Positions 54,755 to 64,000 of a stretch of 64,000 nucleotides of DNA are shown in pieces. The notes beneath the pieces are model-generated. The model was not told the DNA's origin. It searched no databases and worked only from the letters and a program-made list of their open reading frames with translations. This DNA comes from Semisulcospira habei. Its lineage: Eukaryota > Mollusca > Gastropoda > Semisulcospiridae. Position numbers and translations under genes: made by a program. The DNA lies in NCBI GenBank assembly GCA_036245525.1, contig BTPG01000005.1, positions 214,935,744-214,999,743 of the forward strand, in the 5' to 3' direction. Numbering within the stretch: position 1 is the stretch's first letter; every line of letters starts with the position of its first letter.

Positions 54755-55760
54755 TAAAGGCTTCCCTACACGGAGAAACGAAATGCACAAGAAACGAAAC
54801 ATTTTCATTGCATCGAAATGCCTTCTCCGCACACGCAGAAACGCGGTGAAAATTCATTTCGATTGGTACAGGGGAAGTAACTCTTCACTGACACATGCTC
54901 TGGTTTGTATCGGTGGACATCGGGTCATATTTCTGACTACTGACGCTTAAAAACTAAACATATAAGACATGTGTGCCTTCACTTACACGATTAAAGTGAA
55001 TTGCCGACCATATCGAATAAACGTAAGCGCTTTTGAATGCGTAAACAGGGCTGGTTCAAGTGAATCGAGGATGCCGCCGTCTCGAAGCGATAGCCGCCAT
55101 CTTGTAGGCGGCTTCGCAGAGCAGCCGATGAAAGTGAGGTTCAGAAAACTGACCTAAAATCATATTTTGGTGGTACTTTAGTAATGATACTTGATAGATT
55201 CCATTTCGAAAATGATTTCTCCGCATAAATCTTACAGAATCGTGTGTCACATCATGCAATTCTAGCCATAATAGACCTGACTCCACGGCATCGCTTTACC
55301 GTTGCTATCTTCAGTGTGTGGGCTTGAATGACGTCAATCCAGACCAAAAAGGTGACTGCCAAGCGTGTGAAATGCAAAGAAGTACCCAACGGAGAAAGAA
55401 ACACGCTTAGAAAAAACGGTACAACACAATTTATTAATATTTCGGGTAAATACCCTTTGTCAAAATAGACAAACAAACAGAGACATTAGCCGCTACTTAT
55501 CTTCATATGCAGAGGATTCCTTCTGCATATGAAGATAAGTAGCGGCTAATGTCTCTGTTTGTTTGTCTATTTTGACAAAGGGTATTTACCCGAAATATTT
55601 ATAAATTGTGTTGTACCGTTTTTTCTAAGCGTGTTTCTTTCTCCGTTGGGTACTTCTTTGAATGACGTCAGATTGGGGTGTGACCAAGCGGACGACGCTG
55701 ATTGGGCGACGGGTAGAAATGTTTCGTTTCTCCGTGTGAGGAAGCCTTAAAACTCCGTGC
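54755..55760. mobile_element. nested inverted-repeat element (~1 kb)
   Basis: Outer ends TAAAGGCTTCCCTACACGGA (54755) and TCCGTGTGAGGAAGCCTTA (55741-55759) are inverted. At 55377-55659 lies a second, almost perfect palindrome: AAAGAAGTACCCAACGGAGA ... TCTCCGTTGGGTACTTCTTT, 135-bp arms around AGGATTCCTT, with two or three differences. TTGAATGACGTCA flanks the inner palindrome on both sides (about 55324 and 55659). No coding signal. Confidence 0.82.
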
Positions 55761-56528
55761 AAATCGTTGCCATCCTGATTTCACGAACTACTGGTTACAC
55801 CCGAAAAATCACGGACACTTCAGTACAATGCAGGGACCCTGTGTGAACTCTATGCGTGGACATAGAGCTTCATCACAAGGACTGTTGTTCAGTATGAGAC
55901 AACGTGAACTGTTTCGCCTATAGGGTTGCTGATACAGCGATAACAAGCCAGAAAGATAGATTTTGTGTAGGAGGGACAAGGGGGAGGGGGAGGGGAAGGG
56001 GGGTGAAAAACGGCCATAAAAAGATGGTCGAGAAACCGGAAGTGCTAATTAGCGTTAACGTCGTGGCAGAAAATCTGTGAATAGAGAAGTGGTGAGGGCT
56101 GAGGTAGGGTGGGGGTGTTGTAGGGCTGTATACTCAGCAAGCAGTGGTCCTCTGGCCCACGTCGGCGGCAGTTGGCAGATGTCGGCCCGAGAACATTTTG
56201 CGGACTTTGTATTCCCAGCAGCACATGCAGTCTGCATGTCCAGGGGCCTGAGTTTTGTGAGCGACGTTTAGAACGGCCCCCTTCTACCTGCTCTCATTAC
56301 GCGTCTCGTAAAATCCCGCCCGGGCTGGCTGACACGAGACTGCAAATGATGCAAATTAGCAGTGGCACTGACGTCACGCTGATAGCGCGTGCCGTTTACG
56401 TCACCACACCCCTCACTCACTGTCGGCAAGGTTGGAGAGAAGTGAGCGCCTGGAGCCGCCTCTCAGACTCGTAGCAGTTGAGACTGAACGCCCCGCTCTG
56501 CCTCGGCACATAGACGTAACAGTGGCCA
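55761..56528. other. unassigned intron sequence
   Basis: G-rich patch 55973-56005. Nothing else recognised. Confidence 0.5.
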
Positions 56529-56592
56529 TCAAGAGGCATAGATCTTCATGAGCCCCCGCATTGCGGGGGCTCATGAAGATCTATGTCTCTTG
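56529..56592. repeat. short hairpin element, GGCATAGATC family (copy 5)
   Basis: Near-perfect 64-bp palindrome: CAAGAGGCATAGATCTTCAT ... ATGAAGATCTATGTCTCTTG, apex CCCCCGCATTGCGGGGG. The stem differs from copy 2 by paired changes (CCTCAT to CTTCAT with AGGATC to AAGATC). Confidence 0.92.
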
Positions 56593-56599
56593 AAAAAGG

Positions 56600-57463
56600 A
56601 CCAGCGTCTTGCTGGAGTCAGTTGTAGGTCTGATTGACCAGGAGAACTGAAGCCATTTGCATTAGTGAGCGTAGTTCTGCGCGAGCCGCTATATAGTGGA
56701 CCACCATGCCTAGTGGCTGGCGCAAGACTATAAAAAAGCCACGAAAAAACAAACAAACAAACAAACAAACACCCCCCCCAAAAAAAAAAAAAAAAAAAAA
56801 AACCCAACAACAACAACAACACAACAACAACAAATTTGCTCATTCAACTGGCGTCAGATTCCTAACTGGTACAACTGGTACCTCATCATACAGCAACGTT
56901 TTGGGCAGTTTAGTTTAGTTGATCAGATCAGATCCGGCAATACAGTTTGCTCGAAACCAACAAACAAACAAACAAACAAACAAACAAACAAACACGCAAC
57001 CAAGAATCAAACAAACAAACAAACACGCAAGTAAGCAAACAAACAAGCAAACAGGCAGACAGACGACAACAGGTAGATGAAGTCACCACGTGATCGAACT
57101 GAAAGTGAATGTGTTGCAGTCCGGCGCGTCACCCGTCACGTCAGTTACAGCGTTATGGTGGCGTCCGCTGTCGTCATCACCCCTCTATCCTCAACTGGAC
57201 TGTGACGCGACTCTGTGATAAGCTGCGCTGCGAAGGCACAGAGAGAATTAGTCTATTTTTGTGAAAAGCAACATTTTCATCGTATTAAAATGAAAATCCT
57301 GCTTTTCAGGAAACTAGGCTTGTCTTTTGCCGTCACAGGGCTGTGTGGCTGAAGTCGGGCAGTTTGACTCTGTGTTGGCCCTGACGTTAGTTTTCAGCCC
57401 CTGGCTGACCTGGCGGAGATATCGATAACGTGGGAGGCTAGATATTTCACATGTTCATAAATA
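56600..57463. other. intron sequence with (AAAC)n and homopolymers
   Basis: (CAAA)n, C8, A20 and (AAC)n at 56745-56832; (AAAC)n at 56958-57055. No gene. Confidence 0.65.
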
Positions 57464-57677
57464 TTAACTCATTGTTATCCAGGTACGACATGCCCACATT
57501 TTGGAGTCGCCCTCTGAGGACAGCACGCCCCGCTCAGGAGGCAGATCGACCATGACAGTTCAAGGGTGGTGCCAGAATAGCTTGGCTCCTGCAGGCGCCA
57601 AGCTATTCTGGCACCACCCTTGAACTGTCATGGTCGAGCCAAATCTTGCTGTGGTGTGTCGGGGCTGCATGAGTTGA
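57464..57677. repeat. TTAA-type hairpin MITE, GAATAGCTTGG subfamily (copy 16)
   Basis: Starts TTAACTCATTGTTATCC, ends GGGGCTGCATGAGTTGA. Long perfect stem GACCATGACAGTTCAAGGGT, GGTGCCAGAATAGCTTGGC and complement. Confidence 0.92.
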
Positions 57678-57723
57678 AGTGGCAGAACTCGTTATGAGCA
57701 GGTCATCTTTTCTCAAGAAAACC

Positions 57724-57785
57724 AGACAGGTGCTAGGGCACAAAGACAGGTGCTAGGGCACAAAGACAGGTGCTAGGGCACAAAG
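57724..57785. repeat. 21-bp tandem repeat, three copies
   Basis: GACAGGTGCTAGGGCACAAA repeated three times with one extra base each. Confidence 0.9.
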
Positions 57786-57852
57786 CGTCACCTGTCATTC
57801 AAAGCACTTACTAATAATAATAATAATACTACAGCCGTCTATATGATGCATT

Positions 57853-58103
57853 TTAACCCATTACATCCGGAGGCTGAGTTTTTTTTTTTTAAATTTGCTT
57901 ATTGCCCTATGAAGGTTACATTACAGATGTAACCTTCATAGGGCAACAAGCAAATTAAAAAAGATAGATCAACCATTTTAGTTCGAGGGTGGTGCCAGAA
58001 TAGCTTGGCGCCTACAGGCGCCAAGCTATTCTGGCACCACCCTTGAACTATCCTGCTCAAATTTCTTTCAAGCAACAGTATGATGAATGATGAAACTGGT
58101 TAA
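57853..58103. repeat. TTAA-flanked composite hairpin MITE (copy 17)
   Basis: TTAA at 57853 and 58100. Contains the standard stem (GGTGCCAGAATAGCTTGGCG and complement) plus a second palindrome in its left half (GCCCTATGAAGGTTACATTA / TGTAACCTTCATAGGGC). Confidence 0.87.
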
Positions 58104-58690
58104 TGACAGGTTATCTCTTATAAGGGTGGTCGCTTTAGACAGGTTCCGCTGTACCGTATGTCTGGAGGAGTCCGGCAGTCCGCAATCTTTCCTATTTCCT
58201 GTTTGCAGCTTCATCCCCCCCCCCCCGCCCCCCCCCCCCATCCCTCCTCCCCTACCCCCACCTTCCCCCCCCGTCCCCCCTCCCCTACCCCCCCTCCCCC
58301 TCCACTTTTTTTCTTTGACTCTCTTTTAAAAATTATCTGTTTTATCCCTTAAGTAATGTTTAATTTTGGTTTCCCACTCGATCATTGTCCTAACTGTGCA
58401 ACACCTCGCCATGGGGCCGTCTCGCTGAACACGGCCATGCCCCGAACTCCTGTCCCGGCCTCCAGTATCTGCGGAACACAGAGGCAGATCATACCAGCGA
58501 CAGGCTTCGATTATCCTCAATGATAGGCAGTAGGCATAGGTCCTGGTGAGCCCTGACACTTGCGCCAGGCTCCGCGCCCGCCGCACGCGGATGTCTGATA
58601 GTCAAGAAGTGATCAGTCACCGGCGGAGTTTTGTCCCTTGCCTAACGCACGCGCCAGTTGCCATGAGTGAGCTTAGTCCTGCGACAGCCA
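58104..58690. other. intron sequence with C-rich tract
   Basis: C-rich, Pro-coding-looking tract 58206-58305 is low complexity. A diverged GGCATAGGTCCTGGTGAGCC at about 58529 may be a remnant of the short hairpin family. Confidence 0.55.
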
Positions 58691-58691
58691 C

Positions 58692-58730
58692 TAAGCAAGG
58701 TGCTCCGCTATAACGGAGCACCTTGCTTAA
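58692..58730. repeat. 39-bp perfect palindrome ending at a MITE TTAA
   Basis: TAAGCAAGGTGCTCCGCTAT followed by AACGGAGCACCTTGCTTAA. Its right TTAA is also the left edge of the next MITE. Confidence 0.85.
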
Positions 58731-58946
58731 CTCATTCTAGCCCATACACGCCACAGCAACATATGGATCGACCATGATAGTTCAAGGGTGATGCCAGAAT
58801 AGCTTGGCGCCTATGGGCGCCAAGCTATTCTGGCATCACCCTTGAACTATCATGGTCGATCTGTGTCCTGCACTGCACTGCAGTCTTCAGTTCAGAGGAC
58901 AAACGGCAACATTTGGGGATTTCGGTCTTGAGGTAGAATGAGTTAG
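58727..58946. repeat. TTAA-type hairpin MITE, GAATAGCTTGG subfamily (copy 18)
   Basis: TTAACTCATTCTAGCCC on the left, GGTAGAATGAGTTAG on the right. Perfect inner stem GATCGACCATGATAGTTCAA, GGGTGATGCCAGAATAGCTT, apex GGCGCCTATGGGCGCC. Confidence 0.92.
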
Positions 58947-60309
58947 TGGCTGTCTCTGGACTACGCTCTCTCATGCCGCTCAACAGCACTACACTCCAGA
59001 GTACGCGAAGGGTCTTCGCACAGCAGTTCCGACCTCAGCCCGACTGGCTTTTGCTAGCTGTGCCGCCGCTGGCGCTGGCTCCTGTACCGCTCAGCGGGGG
59101 GTTTTACCGGGGGCGTCTAGCCCTCTACATCATTATTACACGAAGCGCGCATAATGTGGGCAATAAACAACCAATATTGCCCGCTAATCGCCCGATATTT
59201 CACGGTAAACACCCGGCGCCTTCACAATAATCTCGCGATATCTGCGGGCCACTGGCCCAGTCGTTTTGCATTATCGGCCAATATTTTCACCATCACCACT
59301 TAGCGTCTTCATCACCCTCTCAAATGAGGGCGGTATCAGCCGAGACTGGGGTTGTGATGTTGCGTGCACACGTGAATCCAGCGTTGAGGGCGTTGACACG
59401 AATTACTGGCCTTTGCTGTTCCGGAGGGTTGCCGCTCTCAGTCCTAGAGGGAGAAGTTTGGAGGTGTTTGTGGCAGTCTACGTTTAGGGTCGGTGTAGTA
59501 GACGGATCGTCAGTAGAAGACAGAGGATGGTACTACGATTGCTTTACGCATGGACCCATCAGGTTATGGTAGGGGAAAGGTAGTGCCTGATGAGCTTGGT
59601 ATCTCTCCAGTCGGTAGGCTGTTCAGGCAGTCCCCTTGAGCTATTTCTCTGCCTCCCTGTCGCTCACCTGGCGTTGAATGTGAAATAGTTATCAGCCAGC
59701 AAGCAAAGGTCCGATCGGGCCGACGTCGGTCGCAGTGGGCCCGAATGTGCGCGGGCCGATTGAGGCCGACGTCGGTTCAAAAGTCTTTTGATTACTGAGC
59801 AGTTGCCTCCCCGTTAAGAATACAACTTCACCTTACTGCATGACGAGGGCTGTGGCAGAGTGCTGAGTTGTGGCCCTTGTGGACGGCGAGGCGCAGGGTT
59901 GTCTGCCGGCTGGAAGACATGCCACAGTTTATTGGACGAGGCCAGACATTTCGGGGAGGAGGGGGGCTGGGGGGGGGGGGGAGGAAGTGTTGAGAAATGG
60001 ATTCTGTAAAGGAGAAATAAATACTGAAAATAAAATGTATCCTCTGCCTTGAAATATGGGTTAGACAGTGTGTATCATAAGCGAAGTGTTGAGAAAAGGA
60101 TTCTGTAAAGGAGAAATAAATACTGAAATATGGGTTAGACAGTGTGTATCATAAGCGAAGAGACAAGCTGGCGGCGGCGAGGCGTCATGTTTCTCAAGAA
60201 GCTGCATGGATTACGTCATATGTACTTTGGGCGTGAAGGCTTATAGCGAGGCTAGCTCAGATATGGGGCACGCAGCCGGGACCCTGCATACCCATTCGCT
60301 ATTCTGAGT
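58947..60309. other. unassigned intron sequence
   Basis: No gene recognised. A duplicated segment, AGGATTCTGTAAAGGAGAAA with TAAATACTGAAA, occurs at about 59999 and 60096. A hairpin-like GGCCGACGTCGGT is present twice (about 59719 and 59765). Confidence 0.5.
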
Positions 60310-60986
60310 GAGCAATGAATCAATGAATCAATGAAACTTTATTTTACAACGCTTAAGGCATTGACATCGTCATCAACACAGCCATTTTACAAACCTGCCG
60401 ATGCTAACAACTACAAGACTAACTACAAATGTATATACATATAAGTAAAACATTATACTTGCAAACAATTGACAACACTGTTCACATAGACAGACATACT
60501 CATAAACTCTCAGACAGAGCTAAGTAGTCCAAATGATAAATGAAAAGGATAACAGACTTAATTGGGAATAAGTTGGACCCAGCATAAAAAGAGACATATA
60601 ATACAAGGGGTTAAGGCATCCCTACGAGTGATCCACAGAATATTTGCAGAGACCTTTTTAAGACAGGCTAGCGAGGAGGTGGATTTTACATGGTCGGGAA
60701 GCGCATTCCAGATAAGTGTCCCTGAGACTAGGATAAGCTAGTTTTATATAGATCGATCCTTGGTTTTGAGACTATCAAAAGCTTTCTGATGTTTCCAAGC
60801 TTGGACTCAGACTTGCGGAACAAAGTGGAGATGTACTCAGGTGTTTTGCACTTCAACACTTTGAACATAAAGATTGCTTTGTTATATTTGAAATGAACTT
60901 GAAGAGGCAGGAGACCTGCTTTTGTAAGCTTTTCTTCAGTGGTTAGGTGTGGATCAGGGTAGATTATTTTGGCCGCCCGTCTGTGT

Positions 60987-61311
60987 TGGTTGGTTAGTTC
61001 GGGTTTAACGTCCACGGCACCGAGGTGATCATGGACGGCCCTAACGGGCGGGTTATGGGAGACAGGGAAATCTATTGCCTATGGAGTACGACCTGAACAC
61101 TGTTCAACTCAGGCGCACTCCAACTGTGCCACTTTGATTTACCAGGACCTTTCAAAATTCAACGGACGTGCTATTGAACAAATCCGTTTTTTTTCCCTGG
61201 ATTGTGAGTCCAGCTACCGGGGCCGGGCCGGGATTCGAACCCACGACCCGGCGATTCCTTTCGCTCTCCTGCTCCGACGTTTAGCCGCCTGAGCTATTTC
61301 GGACTCTTAAA
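60987..61311 (-). mobile_element. tRNA-derived SINE nested in a LINE (copy 3)
   Basis: Same family as 35178-35480 with box A TAGCTCAGGCGGC and box B GGTTCGAATCC intact. Target duplication CCGCCCGTCTGTGT at 60973-60986 and 61312-61325. Confidence 0.93.
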
Positions 61312-61363
61312 CCGCCCGTCTGTGTAGGGAATTGAGTCTCTTTAAATGGACCTCACTACATCC

Positions 61364-61876
61364 CCCCCCCCCCACCCGCGTCTGCCCTGGGTAACGTTGG
61401 TGGGGTTAACTACTTTTTAGTTTCTAAAGTCACCCTGGTCAGCCCCACAGGGTAGGTTTCCCCCTCTATTCTGGGGCATGTGTTTCTGTCTACCCTTGGT
61501 CCATTCATCTGTCCCCCACCCGGGTCTGCCCTGAGGGACTTGGGTGGGGTTAACTACTTTTTAGTTCCCAGGGCCACCCTGGTCAGCCCCACAGTGTGGG
61601 TTTTCCCCTCTATTCTGGGGCATGTGTTTCTGTCTACCCTTGGTCCATTCACCTGTATTTTCCTTTTTTAAACTCTCCCTACTGTCTGCGCTGCCTGTAG
61701 CTCTTGATATTGGATGTGTGTTGCTAAATGGTCTTAGGTTTATTTAGCGTATTAGACCGGCTGGCGACATACAGTCAATATTCTGTTTAGTTTTTTTTTC
61801 ACAAGCAGTGCAGGCACGTCCTGAGAAAGTCTTGTTGCTGTCGGGACGTTAAGCAATGTAAAACCAACCAACCAAA
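61364..61876 (+). mobile_element. SINE-like repeat (GACGTTAAGCAATGTA tail), copy 2, nested in a LINE
   Basis: Target duplication CACTACATCC at 61354-61363 and 61877-61886; tail AAAACCAACCAACCAAA. An internal block (GGGGTTAACTACTTTTTAGT ... CTACCCTTGGTCCATTCA) is duplicated in tandem (61400-61505 and 61545-61650). No clear tRNA-like head. Confidence 0.86.
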
Positions 61877-62935
61877 CACTACATCCATCCCATACCGTTG
61901 ACACGTAATCGATATAAGAACGTATGTGAGCGTTATAAAATAGTTTACAGGTATCTGAATCAGTATAATATTTCAGTTTTGATAACATAAAGAGATTTTT
62001 TTGCTACTATTTTGCATAAGGCGTCTGTATGAGCTTGCCATTTTAGCTGACCTGTCGATTGCAATCCCTAGTACGCGATGTTCATTTACCTGTTCTACCT
62101 GACTACCTTTAAGTGAAGGTTAAGTAATAGAGGCGTTATCTGCTGTTTTTGGCGCGTGGCGACTACCATCGATTTCGTTTTTGCTGGATAAAGAACAACC
62201 ATAGAATTGTTTATACACCAAGCTGATACTTCATGAAGACTTTGTTGTAGGTTGTCGGAAATTACCTGTATATATTTACTAGTAGTACGAACTGAGGTGT
62301 CGTCAGGAAAAAGGTCGCATTGTACATCTTGGCAAGTAATATGTAGAGGCAAAACATTGATAAATAAGCAAAACAGTAGGGGGCCCGGTACAGACCCTTG
62401 GGGCACTCCGAAGCTTACATCTTTGAGAGAGGAGTATGAGCCATGAACAAAAAAAACTTTTGTTTTCTTTTAGTAAGGTAAGATGTGAAAAAAGCAACTG
62501 CGTCTAAGTTATTGCTGTATGCGTGAAGCTTAGCAGTCAGAATAGTGTGGTTAATCAGATCAAAAGCCTTCTTAAAATCTAGACTACTCCTGTTAACTTT
62601 GACATATTCATACCCTCGAGCCATGTGTCAACAAGGCGTGTAAGTGCGGTGTGGCATGAATGCTGCGGGCGAAATCCGGATTGGAAAGGGTGGAGAGGAA
62701 CGTACGGTCTTCTAGGTAAGCAAACAGGTGTTTGTGAACGTGCCTTTTCAGTGGTTTGGACAAAACAGATAATAAAGAAATAGGCCGATAATTAGTAGGG
62801 CCAGAACGATCTTTTGTTTGTGGGTCGAGCAAGCGAAAGCGAGGCTTCTTGAGACCTTTACCTCTTTCTTTGGGTCGCCGCGACCTACAACATTCTTCCG
62901 ACGTCATTCTTTGCAATTGTCTTTTTTATTGCTCC

Positions 62936-63203
62936 AAAAAGCGACACCTCTCTTGGATTCGTGACGTGCAGTGACGCGAAACTGCAAATAACGTCATAGC
63001 ACAACGTGAAAATCACGCATCGAAAGCGAGGCCTCTTGTGGCCTTCACCGTACGAATATTACAGAGATTTCACATAAAGGCACCTGAGACATGCGTGCTG
63101 ATCCACGAACGCGGTTTCTGCACACGTACGTGCGCGATGCCGGGTCCGTCCCGCATAAACCGTATTTCTTTTAACAGCACACACTTCTCAGGTGCCTCTG
63201 CAT
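62936..63203. other. unassigned intron sequence
   Basis: Contains a small inverted pair AAAGGCACCTGAGA / TCTCAGGTGCCTCT about 110 bp apart. No gene. Confidence 0.5.
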
Positions 63204-63412
63204 TTTTAAAAGCCCTGACGCACTACAGCAGGAGATGGGTCGACCATGATAATTCAAGGGTAGTATCAGATTAGCTTGGCACTTGTCGGCGCCAAGCTAA
63301 TCTGGCACTGCTCTTGAATTATCATGGTCGATCCATCTCCTGCAACTGGTGCATAGTCATTAGATGACGCCTCCAAATTTGGGAAATACGGCCGTCGGAC
63401 TGAATGAGTTAA
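63204..63412. repeat. TTAA-type hairpin MITE just upstream of exon 9 (copy 19)
   Basis: Left AAAGCCCTGACGCACTACAG; right GTCGGACTGAATGAGTTAA. GATTAGCTTGG stem. Ends 71 bp before the exon 9 acceptor. Confidence 0.9.
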
Positions 63413-63483
63413 AGATTTTGCGTGTCCTCATATTTTTTCCTGTGGACTAAGCGATAACAGCCAGTGTGTTATGCTGTCACTAG

Positions 63484-63619
63484 GTGTTCCTCACGGACGG
63501 GACCTGTTCTACCTGTTTGGCTGCCCCTTCAGTGGACACCCTCTCTACAACTACTCCCAGGTGGACAAGAACGTCAGTCGTGCCTTCATACTGCTCTGGA
63601 GCAACTTTGTTAAACACGG
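63484..63619 (+). CDS. esterase exon 9 (catalytic histidine, VPHG)
   Basis: Acceptor TTATGCTGTCACTAG, donor CACGG|GTAGGT; phase 1 in, phase 2 out. Encodes GVPHGRDLFYLFGCPFSGHP, then LYNYSQVDKNVSRAFILLWS and NFVKHG. The His of VPHG (63492-63494) is the third triad member; LFYLFG and W.NFV..G are canonical. NYS and NVS are possible N-glycosylation sites. The coding sequence must continue beyond the window. Confidence 0.95.
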
Positions 63620-64000
63620 GTAGGTATAACACCGCTATCAGACACGGGTAGGTTTAACAGCTTTGGTTTAGTTGGTTGGTTAGTTCGGGTTTAACGTCCA
63701 CAGCACCGAGGTGATCATGGACGGCCCTGACGGGCGGGTTATGGGGGACAGGGAAATGTATTGCCTATGGAGTACGACCTGAACACTGATCAACTCAAGC
63801 GCACTCCCAACTGTGCCACTTTGATTTACCAGGACCTTTGAATGGACATGCTATTGAACAAATCCATTTCCCCCCGTAACAGCTTTGACAAACACGGGTA
63901 AGCATAACGACTTTGTTCAACACGGGTAGGAATAAAACGTTGTCAAACACTGGTAGGCGTAAAGACTTTGGTAAACACGGGTAGGTAATACAACGTTAGG
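63603..64000. repeat. degenerate tandem repeats of the exon 9 donor, split by a SINE
   Basis: The end of exon 9 with its donor (ACTTTGTTAAACACGGGTAG) is echoed as GACACGGGTAGGTTTAAC, GACAAACACGGGTAAGCATA, TTCAACACGGGTAGGAATAA, TCAAACACTGGTAGGCGTAA and GGTAAACACGGGTAGGTAAT up to the window end. Confidence 0.82.
63665..63876 (-). mobile_element. tRNA-derived SINE, 5'-truncated (copy 4)
   Basis: Lacks the tRNA head (stops after AAATCCATTTCCCCCC). Target duplication TAACAGCTTT at 63655-63664 and 63877-63886. Body matches 35178-35480. Confidence 0.88.

Larger units (their letters stand above)
60310..62935 (-). mobile_element. decayed CR1/Jockey-like LINE with two nested insertions
   Basis: Minus strand. 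The tail (CATTGATT)n is at 60310-60335, then AATAAAGTTTCATTG. Coding remnants in 3'-to-5' order: HFKYNKAIFMFKVLKCKTPE (60728-61015); LFYNAHIRSYIDYVSTVWDG (61752-61988); PQGSVPGPLLFCLFINVLPL and the RT box with the change FPDDTS (62095-62406); KAFDLINHTILTAKLHAY (62415-62624); TNYRPISLLSVLSKPLKRHV (62608-62916). Many frameshifts and a mutated catalytic box show it is dead. The order matches the younger LINE at 18512 but the sequence is a different family. Insertions at 60987-61311 and 61364-61876 split it. Confidence 0.87.

Noticed and set aside
61200..61300. tRNA gene on the minus strand (box A and box B with GGTTCGAATCC)
   Set aside because: It is the head of a SINE with body, tail and target duplication; the same head occurs at 35390-35480.

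Overview
This is a eukaryotic (metazoan) genomic window. It holds one multi-exon, intron-rich gene buried in young and old transposable elements, minisatellites and microsatellites. The repeat load, the tRNA-derived SINEs with AACC-type tails, the CR1/Jockey-, Rex1- and RTE-like LINEs and a Ty3/Gypsy element with an env-like third ORF suggest a marine invertebrate, most plausibly a mollusc. The species cannot be named from sequence alone. No rRNA gene, free-standing tRNA gene, CRISPR array or prokaryotic operon is visible.

The host gene is a type-B carboxylesterase/cholinesterase-like gene on the + strand. Nine consecutive internal exons can be placed (21940-22119, 25676-25823, 27159-27344, 29068-29264, 30559-30700, 31200-31319, 34786-34859, 48355-48484, 63484-63619). 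Their phases join, and together they encode about 438 residues. They include the oxyanion-hole HGG, the nucleophile in GHSAGG, the acid in RDEGS and the histidine in VPHG, so the predicted enzyme has a complete triad. The N-terminus/signal peptide and the C-terminus lie outside the window.

Layout. 1-5.1 kb: fragment of a CR1/Jockey-like LINE, microsatellites, a Rex1-like LINE 3' end, small hairpins. 5.18-11.45 kb: a complete LTR element on the minus strand with 2.0-kb LTRs, a tRNA-Ser-type primer site and only a gag-like ORF, inserted in an ATT tract that tails another LINE. 12-18 kb: hairpin MITEs, a 1-kb foldback and several minisatellites. 18.5-21.5 kb: 5'-truncated LINE with one long open ORF. 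21.9-35 kb: exons 1-7 with MITEs and arrays between them. 35.55-35.64 kb: assembly gap. 35.64-44.85 kb: young Gypsy element (LTR-gag-pol-env-like-LTR). 45-48 kb: 52-bp and 27-bp arrays. 48.4 kb: exon 8. 50.2-52.1 kb: RTE-like LINE inserted in a minisatellite. 53-60 kb: inverted-repeat elements and noncoding sequence. 60.3-62.9 kb: decayed LINE with two nested insertions. 63.5 kb: exon 9.

The most unusual signal is a dense set of small palindromic elements (about twenty in 64 kb) ending in TTAA plus a shared motif (TTAACYCATTCAGCC). Several different stem sequences, and even whole minisatellite arrays, sit between TTAA-type inverted ends. A second signal is a LINE family whose copies all sit inside (CT)n/(GA)n tracts. 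A third is that intronic tandem repeats start at, or copy, the exon-donor junctions of the esterase gene.
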